Source: an uncultured Anaerotignum sp. (GTDB lineage: Bacteria; Bacillota; Clostridia; Lachnospirales; Anaerotignaceae). From it: a stretch of 64,000 bases of DNA. The DNA is taken from assembly GCA_910578425.1 (NCBI GenBank), contig CAJTQX010000003.1, positions 35,363-99,362 on the forward strand, read 5' to 3'. Both the position numbers and the translations under genes were made by a program. The notes below the pieces were generated by a model. That model did no database searches. It was not told the origin of the DNA and saw nothing but the letters and a program-made list of their open reading frames with translations. Shown piece after piece: positions 49,762-58,525 of the stretch (position 1 is the first letter of the stretch; each line of letters opens with the position of its first letter).

Positions 49762-50769
49762 TTACAGAAGTGTTACGCCTGCCGCATTGCATACATCGTA
49801 GGTTTCCTGATCCCATATGGAGGACTGCACCTCGCCGATATGCGCCTTGCCCAGTAGCAGCATACAGATTCTGGACTGGCCGATACCGCCGCCTATCGTG
49901 CAGGGCAGCTTGCCCTCCAGCAGCATTTTGTGGTAAGTCAAAGCGCGGCGGTCCTCACAGCCAGCCTTACGCAGCTGCTGATCGAGGGTGAAAGGGTCTA
50001 CACGAATACCCATAGAGGAAACTTCCAGAGCACTGTCCAGAACAGGGTTGTAAAACAGCAAATCGCCGTTCAGCTGCCAGTCGTCATAATCGGGCGCGCG
50101 GCCATCGTGCGGTTCGCCGGAGCGCAGCTTATCACCGATCTGCATAATGAAGACAGTTTTATATTCCTTAGTGAAAGCATTTTCGCGTTCCTTTGGCGTC
50201 AGGTCCGGATAAAGGTCTTCCAGCTCCTGAGAGGTGATAAAGGTAACCTCTCGGCAAAGCTCCGTTTTAATGCGGGGATATTTCTTTTTCAGCACGTCCA
50301 GTGTGTCGCAGACAGCAATCACAATGCCCTGCACAGTAAATTTCAGTTCCTGAAGGTTCCGTTTTTCCGGCGTAATAACCTTTTCCCAGTCCCACTGATC
50401 AACATAAATAGAATGTAAATTATCCAGCGTTTCATCTCGGCGGATTGCGTTCATATCTGTGTAAAGTCCCTTGCCGGGGCGGAAATCATAACGGTAAAGA
50501 GCCATGCGTTTCCATTTTGCCAGAGAATGTACGACCTCAGCAGTCACACCCGTTGCGGGGACTTCAAAGCTGACGGGACGCTCTACGCCGTTCAGGTTAT
50601 CGTTCAGCCCCGTTGCAGGGTCAACGAACAGAGGCGCGGATACGCGCTTGAGGTTTAGTGTCTGGGAAAGATTTTCCTCAAACGTATGATGAATCACACC
50701 AATGGCGTTTTGTGTTTCATAAAGCGTGAGGGCAGATTCATACCCCTGTGGAATGATTGTTTTGCTCAT
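49762..50769 (-). CDS. asnA: Aspartate--ammonia ligase AsnA
   Basis: 335 residues. KTIIPQGYESALTLYETQ, FVDPATGLNDNLNGVERPVSFE, YVDQWDWEKVI, and the C-terminal GGGIGQSRICMLLLGKAHIGEVQ are those of ammonia-dependent asparagine synthetase, a class II tRNA-synthetase-like fold. It makes asparagine from aspartate, ammonia and ATP. Monocistronic, with its own promoter and terminator. Confidence 0.97.
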   Translation of the reverse strand: MSKTIIPQGYESALTLYETQNAIGVIHHTFEENLSQTLNLKRVSAPLFVDPATGLNDNLNGVERPVSFEVPATGVTAEVVHSLAKWKRMALYRYDFRPGKGLYTDMNAIRRDETLDNLHSIYVDQWDWEKVITPEKRNLQELKFTVQGIVIAVCDTLDVLKKKYPRIKTELCREVTFITSQELEDLYPDLTPKERENAFTKEYKTVFIMQIGDKLRSGEPHDGRAPDYDDWQLNGDLLFYNPVLDSALEVSSMGIRVDPFTLDQQLRKAGCEDRRALTYHKMLLEGKLPCTIGGGIGQSRICMLLLGKAHIGEVQSSIWDQETYDVCNAAGVTLL

Positions 50770-50812
50770 AATAAAAGCCCCATTTCATGATAAAATTTTT
50801 CATTATTCATTT

Positions 50813-50841
50813 AGGATACTCATGCAGGAGCGGTTTGTCAA
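50813..50841 (-). promoter_or_regulatory. Promoter of asnA
   Basis: Minus strand TTGACA, 17 bp, TATCCT. Confidence 0.7.
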
Positions 50842-50896
50842 GGCAGAATAAGCATTTGCAGGGCTCTGGTCCACACCCTGCTAGAAGTTTCACCCC

Positions 50897-50937
50897 CTGA
50901 CCTGTCTGCCAGCCGCGCAAGCATAACAGGTCAGGAC
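50897..50937. other. Hairpin after the TPR-protein gene
   Basis: CCTGACCTGT and ACAGGTCAGG, perfect 10-bp arms with a ~19-nt loop, in the spacer between the TPR gene stop and the asnA promoter; a second hairpin GCAGGGT ... CCCTGC follows. Probably a terminator despite a poor T-run. Confidence 0.55.
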
Positions 50938-50950
50938 GCCAGAGGCGGCT

Positions 50951-52357
50951 TTAATTCTGCGGCGTGTCTGTTCCTGCATTCAGCAGACGCAGAGCGTTTT
51001 CCACGTTTGACATCTGGTTGGAATCAGGGTAATCTGTGATAATCTGCTCATAATATTTCTTTGCGGTTTCATTATCCCCGTCATGTTCGGCAATCCGCGC
51101 CAGATAATAGAGAATGTCATCTACAAAATTTTCACCGTTGATATATTCCATTGCGTTTTCCAGGCTCACTTTTGCCTCTGCAAAATGGTTGCTCAGGAAT
51201 TCGCCCTTGCCGTTGGTATAATACGCGTATGCGGCGTTCGGGTAAACGGTACTCCTGATAGAATTGTACATTGCGAGATCCTCTTCGCCGAAGCCGATGG
51301 TATCAATCGCGGCAAGCGTTGTAACGCAGTCGATATATTTTTCGTCGGAAAGCTGGGAAGCGGCGGTCTGCAAAAGCTCCAGATTTGCCTGCTTATTTTC
51401 CTCACTGCGAAGCAGCCTGTTTTCTTCCTGCAATTTTTGCAGTTCTTCCCGCATGGAAAGCACTTCTTCCGGCGTCATTTCTGTTTCGCCGGCATAATGG
51501 TCCACTTTTGCCTGCAAATCTTTGATAGACTTGTCCTTGCTGTCATTCAGCGCGGGCATAACCAGCACAAGCATTACTACGGCTGTGGCAACAATGCCCA
51601 GCAGAAATGCAAGCAGGTCGCGCTTTTCCAGCACGCTGTTTGTCGTTTTCTCTTTGCGCTTGTAGCGTGGTATGGGCGGATTGCTGTCCGTTTTTTTGAT
51701 GCTTACGGCAGCGTTTTTTTCCGCTTTTTTTACAGCCGGCGGCACGGGTGTGCTGCCCATCAGCTGGGCGTAATGCAGTGCCAGCGGGTTCAGCGTGTCC
51801 CGCTTGAGCACAATCTCATTGTAATGCTGCGCCCGCTTCATATTTTTATCCTCAATGCAGCAGAGCGTCATGAGGTTGTATGCGTCCAGAAAATCAGGGT
51901 TATTGTCAAGGGCTTTTTTCAGTTGAATGATTGCCAGATCATCGCTGCCCTGTTTCAGGTAATAGATTGCCTGATTATACATCCGCACAGCGTCATTGCA
52001 TTTTTCCATCTCCCGCCCGTTTTTTTGCAGGAAATCAATATATCCGGCGGCGGGATTGTTTTTATTCGAGATGGACGTGCTGATAATCCAATGCTTGAGC
52101 GCGTCCGCAATGCGTCCCGTTTCGGAAAGTATCAGCCCCAGAAGGTTCCGCGCGGGAATATTGTTTTTATCAAAAAGAAGGCTCTGCTCCAGATTTGCCG
52201 CTGCGCCGGAAAGGTCGCGGTTTGCCGCTTTTTGCAGGGCTTCGTTGTAAAGCCGTATGGAAACGTTCCGCGCCTTATGGAAAATGTAGGCGTCGGCCCC
52301 GCAGTTCGGGCAGATATAGCCTTCGGGAATTTCATAGCCACAGTTAAGACATTTCAT
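50951..52357 (-). CDS. Zinc-ribbon, TPR and coiled-coil membrane protein
   Basis: 468 residues. N-terminal zinc ribbon (CLNCGYEIPEGYICPNCG), TPR repeats at ~30-185, one membrane helix near 250-272 (LLAFLLGIVATAVVMLVLVMPAL), a coiled coil (EEVLSMREELQKLQEENRLLRSE), and more TPRs at the C-terminus (YYLARIAEHDGDNETAKKYYEQIITDYPDS). The layout suggests a membrane scaffold. ATG preceded by GGAGC. It is the third gene of the folC unit, 17 bp after a 50-codon gene. Confidence 0.75.
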   Translation of the reverse strand: MKCLNCGYEIPEGYICPNCGADAYIFHKARNVSIRLYNEALQKAANRDLSGAAANLEQSLLFDKNNIPARNLLGLILSETGRIADALKHWIISTSISNKNNPAAGYIDFLQKNGREMEKCNDAVRMYNQAIYYLKQGSDDLAIIQLKKALDNNPDFLDAYNLMTLCCIEDKNMKRAQHYNEIVLKRDTLNPLALHYAQLMGSTPVPPAVKKAEKNAAVSIKKTDSNPPIPRYKRKEKTTNSVLEKRDLLAFLLGIVATAVVMLVLVMPALNDSKDKSIKDLQAKVDHYAGETEMTPEEVLSMREELQKLQEENRLLRSEENKQANLELLQTAASQLSDEKYIDCVTTLAAIDTIGFGEEDLAMYNSIRSTVYPNAAYAYYTNGKGEFLSNHFAEAKVSLENAMEYINGENFVDDILYYLARIAEHDGDNETAKKYYEQIITDYPDSNQMSNVENALRLLNAGTDTPQN

Positions 52358-52374
52358 GATATCGCTCCTTTGGC

Positions 52375-52527
52375 TTATTCGAAGGACGGCGGCTGTGTGC
52401 TGCTTTTCGCGATATGCTGTAAAATATCCAGCAGATCCTGCATCTGGGAAGGATGCAGAGCGTCTTCTATATCTTTCAGCTCCAAAATCGGCTGGTAGCG
52501 GGAAAGTTCATCTTTGAAATTAAACAC
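52375..52527 (-). CDS. 50-residue small protein between folC and the TPR gene
   Basis: GTG 52527 has GGAGG ten bases upstream, and the gene starts 7 bp after the folC stop and ends 17 bp before the TPR gene. The product MFNFKDELSRYQPILELKDI continues through an amphipathic helix (EDALHPSQMQDLLDILQHIAKSS) and ends PPSFE. Soluble, acidic; no family recognised. It is too short for normal gene finders, but position and ribosome site support it. Confidence 0.7.
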   Translation of the reverse strand: MFNFKDELSRYQPILELKDIEDALHPSQMQDLLDILQHIAKSSTQPPSFE

Positions 52528-52534
52528 AGGAAAA

Positions 52535-53851
52535 TTACCTCCGTTTCAAGTCGTAGGGGGAATGAGATTTTATAAAACTTCTCAATGCGCCGACCATATA
52601 TAAAGAACCGCAGGCAAGCACTACCCCATCCTCAGGCGTGACGGAGAGAGCTTTGCGGTATGCGTTTTCCAGATTTTTTTCCAGATAGATTTCCCCGGAA
52701 AATCCGGAGATGGAGCGGGAAAGCGTCAGGACGTCAAGCCTGCGGTGGCTTTCCGGTTCCGTCAATATGGCGGTGCGGGCGAAGGGCAGTATTTCCTCCG
52801 CCATTTTTCGATATTCTTTATCACCCAGAACACCAAGGATCAGGGTGGCTTTATTCTCTTGAAAATAAACGGAAAGAGATTCCGCAAGCCGCGAAATTCC
52901 GTCAGCGTTATGCGCCCCGTCCAAAATAACAAGGGGCCTTCTGCCGCAGATTTCCATCCTGCCGGCCCAGCGGGCGTCTGCCAGCCCTTTGCGCACAGCT
53001 TCCTCGGGCAGGGAAAGCCCCTGCCTGCGCAGAACAGTGCAGGCGGCTAAAACAGCAACGCAGTTGGAGATTTGATAGCTCCCCAAAAGCGGCAGACAGA
53101 TATTTCTGTAAGCCGCCAGCATGCTGTTTACAGAAAAAACGGTACCCTCCAGCGTTTGGGAGGAAACAGAAATTTCCGCATCATTCGGGCAGAAGAAAGG
53201 CGCGTCCTTTTCACAGGCATACGTCTTTACTATATTATATACTATTTGTCCTTGAGAATACAACACCACAGGGCAATTTTTCTTGATAATTCCCGCTTTT
53301 TCTTTCGCGATATCCTCAAGGGAGCTGCCCAGAAATTCAGTATGATCAATACTGACAGACATAATCAGGCTCAGAAGGGGCTTTTCCACAACATTCGTTG
53401 CGTCATACGTCCCGCCCAGGCCGACTTCCAGTACAAGAACGTCTACGTTCTGGCGGGCGAAATAATGGAATGCCGCGCCGGTGATGATTTCAAACAGAGT
53501 CGGGACGTCTTTGCCCTCGGCTTTCAGTTCTTCACATGCCTGCTTTGCCAATGTCATTTCACAGCAGAAATCTTCGTCGCTGATTTCCTTGCCGTTGATG
53601 AGGAAACGCTCATTATATCGTTCCAGATGGGGGGAGGTATATGTCCCCGTGCGGTAGCCTGCGGCGGTCAGGATAGAGGAAAGCATAGCGGCGGCGGAGC
53701 CCTTGCCGTTTGTGCCGGCGATATGGATGACGGAAAGATTTTTTTCCGGATTGCCTAATTTATTGCATAAAAGCCGTATGCGTTCCAGCCCGGGGCGGGA
53801 CGCAAAGCCAACTTCTTCTTCTAAATAATGGATACATTCCTGCATATTCAT
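52535..53851 (-). CDS. folC: Folylpolyglutamate synthase / dihydrofolate synthase FolC
   Basis: 438 residues. MurE-like ligase with P-loop AGTNGKGSAAAMLSSIL, TSPHLERYNERFLING, VLEVGLGGTYDATNV, SIDHTEFLGSSLEDIAKEKAGIIK and a C-terminal LDGAHNADGI. It adds glutamates to folates (and may make dihydrofolate). ATG 53851 follows AGAGAGGG by ~8 bases; an upstream GTG lies inside the repeat remnant. First gene of folC-50aa-TPR. Confidence 0.95.
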   Translation of the reverse strand: MNMQECIHYLEEEVGFASRPGLERIRLLCNKLGNPEKNLSVIHIAGTNGKGSAAAMLSSILTAAGYRTGTYTSPHLERYNERFLINGKEISDEDFCCEMTLAKQACEELKAEGKDVPTLFEIITGAAFHYFARQNVDVLVLEVGLGGTYDATNVVEKPLLSLIMSVSIDHTEFLGSSLEDIAKEKAGIIKKNCPVVLYSQGQIVYNIVKTYACEKDAPFFCPNDAEISVSSQTLEGTVFSVNSMLAAYRNICLPLLGSYQISNCVAVLAACTVLRRQGLSLPEEAVRKGLADARWAGRMEICGRRPLVILDGAHNADGISRLAESLSVYFQENKATLILGVLGDKEYRKMAEEILPFARTAILTEPESHRRLDVLTLSRSISGFSGEIYLEKNLENAYRKALSVTPEDGVVLACGSLYMVGALRSFIKSHSPYDLKRR

Positions 53852-53871
53852 GGGAAACACCCTCTCTGTCT

Positions 53872-53893
53872 TAGGCAGTGACGACACTGCCCA
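53872..53893. mobile_element. AGGCAGTGTCG element, solo end-to-end remnant (copy 4)
   Basis: AGGCAGTG joined to ACGACACTGCC: only the two terminal repeats remain, forming an 18-bp palindrome in the folC leader, between its promoter and ribosome site. Confidence 0.65.
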
Positions 53894-53908
53894 GGTATTG
53901 TGATATTA

Positions 53909-53936
53909 ATTATAGCAATTGGACAGATTTCTGCAA
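53909..53936 (-). promoter_or_regulatory. Promoter of folC
   Basis: Minus strand TTGCAG, 16 bp, TATAAT. Confidence 0.7.
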
Positions 53937-54048
53937 TATTTTGAATGGAAAAATCATTTTTTTAGCTGCTGTTTTGGGCGAACCGGCTTTTTGGGTCAGA
54001 TTTCCCTGTAAAAAGGGGCTTTCCGCCGGAATGGATACAGGGTAGGAT

Positions 54049-54077
54049 TTGCAGTTTGCAGCAGGGTGTGCTATAAT
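54049..54077 (+). promoter_or_regulatory. Promoter of the prmA operon
   Basis: TTGCAG, 17 bp, TATAAT. Confidence 0.75.
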
Positions 54078-54132
54078 TGGAAAATCGTACCGGCTGGCTG
54101 CTTCAGCCGGAAAAGGAAGGAGTATTCCCAAT

Positions 54133-55116
54133 ATGGAATGGATAGAAGTATTTGTTTCCGCCAGCCAGGAAGGACTGGAGGCGGCGGCAGGCGTGCTGTA
54201 TCAGTGCGGGCTGACAGGACTGATGATACACGATGAAACGGATTTCGCTGAATTTTTGGAAAACCCAAACCGCGAATGGGATTATATCGCGGACGAGCTG
54301 GTGGAGGAAAAGGAAAAGCAGAAAACAGGGATAACTTTTTTTCTGCGGGACAACCTTTACGGCAGGGAGCAGCTTGCGCAGATCCGCGGCGCGCTTGCGG
54401 CGGCAAAAGCGGCAGAACAGGAATCCGGCGTAGAGCTTGGCACGCTGGAAATGACGATGAAAAACGTGCAGGAAGAAGATTGGGCAAACAACTGGAAGAA
54501 ATATTTCAAGCCTTTCCCTGTTGGGGAACGGCTGATTGTCAAACCTTCATGGGAGGAACTGGACGCGCCTGCGGATAAGGCAGTGCTGAATATCGACCCA
54601 GGGCATATTTTCGGCACAGGTACGCATGAAACAACCCAGCTCTGCATGGAGCTGATGGAAAGCGTGCTGAAGGAGGGGGACAAAGTCCTTGATATCGGCT
54701 GTGGGAGCGGGATACTTTCCATTGCCGCCCTGCTTCTGGGAGCGGGGGAGGCCGATGCTGTAGATATTGACCCCAACGCCATGCAGATTGTGCGGGAGAA
54801 CTGCGAACGGAATGAAATCGGCGGCGAAAGGTGCCGCGTCCGCGCCGGAAATATTTTGGAGGATAAGGAACTGCATGAGGTTTACAGCGGGAAAACGTAT
54901 GATATGGTGTTTGCCAATATCGTGGCGGATATCGTTATCGCACTGACGAAGCAGGTGCCGGAGTATATCAGGGACGGCGGGCTGTTCCTTGCCAGCGGCA
55001 TCATTTCCGAGCGGAAGGATGATGTGCTTGCCGCGCTGGCGGACGGCGGTTTCCGCGTGGAGGAAATCCGACAGAAAAAGGACTGGGTAGCAATATTATC
55101 CAGATATGCGGGGTGA
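54133..55116 (+). CDS. prmA: Ribosomal protein L11 methyltransferase PrmA
   Basis: 327 residues. N-terminal substrate domain (MEWIEVFVSASQEGLEAAAGVLYQCG), then EEDWANNWKKYFKPFPVGERLIVKPSW, the SAM motif VLDIGCGSGILSIAALLLGA and VFANIVADIVIAL. It trimethylates L11. ATG 54133 has GGAAGGAG about ten bases upstream. First of prmA-rsmE-nifS-thiI, with 6-14 bp spacings. Confidence 0.96.
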   Translation: MEWIEVFVSASQEGLEAAAGVLYQCGLTGLMIHDETDFAEFLENPNREWDYIADELVEEKEKQKTGITFFLRDNLYGREQLAQIRGALAAAKAAEQESGVELGTLEMTMKNVQEEDWANNWKKYFKPFPVGERLIVKPSWEELDAPADKAVLNIDPGHIFGTGTHETTQLCMELMESVLKEGDKVLDIGCGSGILSIAALLLGAGEADAVDIDPNAMQIVRENCERNEIGGERCRVRAGNILEDKELHEVYSGKTYDMVFANIVADIVIALTKQVPEYIRDGGLFLASGIISERKDDVLAALADGGFRVEEIRQKKDWVAILSRYAG

Positions 55117-55122
55117 AAAGCC

Positions 55123-55851
55123 ATGCCGAAATTTTTTATCAATAAAAACGATATCAGTCGGGGGCAGGTGCGCCTGCTGGGGGAGGACGAAAAACACATC
55201 AAAACCGTTCTGCGCGCAAGGGAGGGCGAGGAAGTGACCCTTTGCGATGGGGAAGGCATGGATTATTTTTGCAGTATTGCTTCGCTGGAACGCGGCGTAC
55301 TGCTGGATGTGCTGTCCAAAACGCCCTGCGAAACGGAACCGGAAATCAAACTGACGCTTTACCAGGGCTTGCCTAAAGCGGATAAAATGGAATGGATCAT
55401 ACAGAAATGCGTGGAAATCGGCATTGACCGGATTGTTCCTGTGGCAGCGGAACGCGCGATTGTGAAGCTGGATAAAAAAGAGGGCAAAAAGCTGGAACGC
55501 TGGCAGAAGATTGCCGAAGCGGCCGCAAAGCAGAGCGGACGCGGCAAGATACCGGAGGTCAGCCAGAGAGTGCTGAGGTTCGCGGAGGCTGTGGAGGAAG
55601 CAGCAGGGCTTTCCGGCGCGGTCATCCCCTATGAAAAGGAGCCGCCGGAAAACGGGCTGCGGCAGTTTGCTTCGGGTTTTTCCGGCAGTACGGCGGGCAT
55701 CTTCATCGGGCCGGAGGGCGGCTTTTCGGAGGAAGAAATCGCGCTGGCAAGGGAAAAAGGGATACGGCCTGTTTCGCTGGGAAAACGTATCCTGCGGACG
55801 GAAACGGCAGGCATGGTAACGGCGGCAATACTGCTGTATGAATGGGAATAG
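55123..55851 (+). CDS. rsmE: 16S rRNA (uracil1498-N3)-methyltransferase RsmE
   Basis: 242 residues. N-terminal PUA-like part (PKFFINKNDISRGQVRLLGEDEKHIKTVLRAREGE) and SPOUT knot with KADKMEWIIQKCVEIGIDRIVPV, IGPEGGFSEEEI and LGKRILRTETA. Methylates U1498 of 16S rRNA. Follows prmA by 6 bp, the usual pairing. Confidence 0.96.
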   Translation: MPKFFINKNDISRGQVRLLGEDEKHIKTVLRAREGEEVTLCDGEGMDYFCSIASLERGVLLDVLSKTPCETEPEIKLTLYQGLPKADKMEWIIQKCVEIGIDRIVPVAAERAIVKLDKKEGKKLERWQKIAEAAAKQSGRGKIPEVSQRVLRFAEAVEEAAGLSGAVIPYEKEPPENGLRQFASGFSGSTAGIFIGPEGGFSEEEIALAREKGIRPVSLGKRILRTETAGMVTAAILLYEWE

Positions 55852-55864
55852 AGGAGGAAGTCTG

Positions 55865-57013
55865 ATGATATATTTTGACAACGCGGCAACAACAAGGGCT
55901 TTGCCGGAGGCTGTGGAAAAAATGGCGCATATGCTCTGCGAGGAATACGGCAATCCGGCGTCTGTCAGCGCGATGGGGCTGGCGGTGGAAAAGGAAATCA
56001 AAAAAGCCGCGGAAAGCATTGCCAGAGGGATCCACTGCAATCCGGACGAGGTGTTTTTTACCAGCGGCGGCACGGAGGGCGACAACTGGGCAATCTATGG
56101 TACTGCGGAGGGCTATCAGCGGCAGGGGCGTCATTTTATAACGACAAATATCGAGCATCCGGCGGTTAAGAACCCCATGAAGAAGCTGGAGGAAGAAGGC
56201 GCGGAGGTGACCTGGCTGGGCGTGGACAGGCAGGGACATATTTCCCTTGCGGAGCTCGAGGCGGCGATACGCCCGGATACCGTACTGGTCAGTGTGATAC
56301 TCGTGAATAATGAAACGGGCACAGTGCAGGACGCGGCGGCAATCGGGAAGCTGATAAAAGAGAAGAACCCGCAGACGCTGTTTCATCTGGACGCGGTGCA
56401 GGCGTTCGGGAAATATCCGATTGATGTAGAGAAAATGAAAGCTGACCTGCTGACTATGAGCGGGCATAAAATACACGGACCGAAGGGTACGGGTATGCTT
56501 TACATGCGCAGGGGGCTGAAAGTAAAGCCGCTGATGCTGGGCGGCGGACAGCAGAAGGGACAGCGTCCCGGTACGGAAAACGGCCCCGGGGCGGCGGCTC
56601 TGGGCGTTGCTGCGGAAAAGGCTTTTTCTTCTCTGAAGGAAAGCATCGAAGCGGTGCGGGAAGTCAAGCGGATACTGCTGGAAGGAATCCTTGCTATGCC
56701 CGATACACAGCTGAACGGAGATGGGTTGGATACAGCAAGCCCATATGTGCTGAATGTGACATTTAAGGGGCTGCGGAGCGAAGTGCTTCTGCACGCGCTG
56801 GAAAGCAGGGGCATTGTGGTATCTGCCGGTTCTGCGTGCGACAGCAAAAAGAAAGTGGGCAGCCCTGTGCTGACAGCGATGGGTCTGCCTTTTGCCGAAA
56901 TAGAGGGCGCGGTGCGGTTCAGCTTCTGCCGCCATAATACGCCGGAGGAGGCGCGGGAATGCCTGAAAGTTTTGGAAGAACTCGTACCGTTTCTGCGGAA
57001 ATACAACAGATAA
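55865..57013 (+). CDS. Cysteine desulfurase (NifS/IscS-like)
   Basis: 382 residues. IYFDNAATTRALPEA at the start, PLP lysine in MSGHKIHGPKGTG, and active cysteine in SAGSACDSKKK on a short loop. ATG 55865 has GAGGAGG; an upstream start overlapping rsmE has no site. It lies 12 bp before thiI, so it very likely supplies sulfur for 4-thiouridine in tRNA (and perhaps thiamine). Confidence 0.94.
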   Translation: MIYFDNAATTRALPEAVEKMAHMLCEEYGNPASVSAMGLAVEKEIKKAAESIARGIHCNPDEVFFTSGGTEGDNWAIYGTAEGYQRQGRHFITTNIEHPAVKNPMKKLEEEGAEVTWLGVDRQGHISLAELEAAIRPDTVLVSVILVNNETGTVQDAAAIGKLIKEKNPQTLFHLDAVQAFGKYPIDVEKMKADLLTMSGHKIHGPKGTGMLYMRRGLKVKPLMLGGGQQKGQRPGTENGPGAAALGVAAEKAFSSLKESIEAVREVKRILLEGILAMPDTQLNGDGLDTASPYVLNVTFKGLRSEVLLHALESRGIVVSAGSACDSKKKVGSPVLTAMGLPFAEIEGAVRFSFCRHNTPEEARECLKVLEELVPFLRKYNR

Positions 57014-57025
57014 GGGGGCGGAATC

Positions 57026-58201
57026 ATGGCAGAGAAGGTTTTGATTGTGAAATACGGCGAGATTGCCATGCGGGGGAACAACCGGTATCTTTTTATTAAC
57101 CGGCTGATTTCCGCAATCCGCCGGAATATTGACCCTTTTGGGAAATACTATGTTGTACGTGACCCGGGGCGGCTGATTGTGGAGGACAGGGGCGGAGAGC
57201 TGGATTATGACCTGCTTGTTCCAAAGCTGAAAACGATTTTTGGGCTGGCGGCGATATGCCCCGGCGTGCGGCTGGAGGATATGTCATTTGAGAGCATCTG
57301 CGAGGAAAGCCTGCGGCATATGCAGGAATTTTGCGGGGAGAAGGAAATGACGTTCAAGGTGGACACAAGGCGCGCCAACAAGGGCTTCCCGATGCATTCT
57401 ATGGAGGTCAGCATGGAGGTCGGCGCGTATATACTGGAGCGGATGCCGAACCTGAAAGTTGACGTAAAAAATCCTGACGTGACGCTGCATATTGAGATAC
57501 GCAACAGCGTGTACCTCCATTCCAAAATCATCCGTACCTACGGCGGGCTGCCCTATGCAAGCAATGGCAGGGCGGTCAGCCTGCTTTCCGGCGGGATAGA
57601 CAGCCCTGTTGCAACGTGGATGATGGCAAAGCGCGGCGTGGAAGTGGAGGGTGTTTATTTCCACAGCCCGCCGTATACAAGCGAATGGGCAAAAGAAAAG
57701 GTCATTGACCTTGCAAAGCGCATTGCGGACTTTACAGGGGAATTTCGGCTGTATGTTGTGCCGTTTACGGAATTACAGCTTTATCTGCTGGACAGTGTGG
57801 CGCATGATAAGCTGACGATACACCTCAAACGCGCGATGATGCGGGCGGGGGAGATGATTGCGAAGCAGGACGACGCGCTTGCGCTGATTACGGGAGAAAG
57901 TGTAGGGCAGGTTGCAAGCCAGACCATGCAGGGGATACATGCTATCAATGCCGTCTGTACGCTGCCTGTGCTGCGGCCGCTGGCAGGCATGGATAAACAG
58001 GAGATTATCAACAGGGCGGAGGAAATCGGGACATTTGAGATTTCCGCAAGACCATATGAGGACTGCTGTACGGTGTTTGTGGCAAAGCATCCGGTGACGA
58101 AGCCGCGGCTGAATTTTATTGAGAAGGCGGAACACAGGCTTACGGAGCTGGACAGGCTGCTGGATGAGGCGGTGAAAAACGCTGAGGTGATAGAGGTGTA
58201 A
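57026..58201 (+). CDS. thiI: tRNA 4-thiouridine synthetase ThiI (no rhodanese domain)
   Basis: 391 residues. NFLD/THUMP domains in the first 165 residues, then PP-loop SGGIDSPVATWMMAKRG and ESVGQVASQTMQ. It lacks the C-terminal rhodanese domain of enterobacterial ThiI, the usual Firmicute form that takes sulfur directly from a dedicated NifS. GGGGGCGG before the ATG. Confidence 0.95.
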   Translation: MAEKVLIVKYGEIAMRGNNRYLFINRLISAIRRNIDPFGKYYVVRDPGRLIVEDRGGELDYDLLVPKLKTIFGLAAICPGVRLEDMSFESICEESLRHMQEFCGEKEMTFKVDTRRANKGFPMHSMEVSMEVGAYILERMPNLKVDVKNPDVTLHIEIRNSVYLHSKIIRTYGGLPYASNGRAVSLLSGGIDSPVATWMMAKRGVEVEGVYFHSPPYTSEWAKEKVIDLAKRIADFTGEFRLYVVPFTELQLYLLDSVAHDKLTIHLKRAMMRAGEMIAKQDDALALITGESVGQVASQTMQGIHAINAVCTLPVLRPLAGMDKQEIINRAEEIGTFEISARPYEDCCTVFVAKHPVTKPRLNFIEKAEHRLTELDRLLDEAVKNAEVIEV

Positions 58202-58202
58202 G

Positions 58203-58490
58203 GACCCTGGGGGCTCTGCCCCAATCCCCTGCCAACCCTTTGAAAAGGGTTGGAGCCCAAACTTTATTGGGCAAAACTGGCGTTTTGCCGGGGCGTCTTA
58301 TTTGGAAATTGTGGATGAACTGATGGATTTATTATTATCTGAAAAAATATGCGAAACGTAGTTTCGCACAATCTTCTTTGCTCCTTTCTTTGAATGGGGC
58401 ATCGGAAAGAAGTCCGAACACGCGGAGCGTGGCTTTGCGGCGGTTCAGCCGCAAAGTGCTGAAAGGGAGCGGAGTTTGAGGCGGAGCTTC
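58203..58490. repeat. Hairpin array after thiI
   Basis: GGGGC-tct-GCCCC, CCAACCCTTT-ga-AAAGGGTTGG, GGCAAAAC-tggc-GTTTTGCC, GCGAAAC-gta-GTTTCGC, CACGC-gga-GCGTG and CTTTGCGGC-N6-GCCGCAAAG in tandem. No gene in 58202-58525. It starts, like the copies after grpE and the peptidase gene, with a GACC(C/T)TGGGG string right after the stop codon. Confidence 0.8.
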
Positions 58491-58525
58491 AAGGTTTGAA
58501 ATCCGGAAAAAGGATGGTGTTATAG

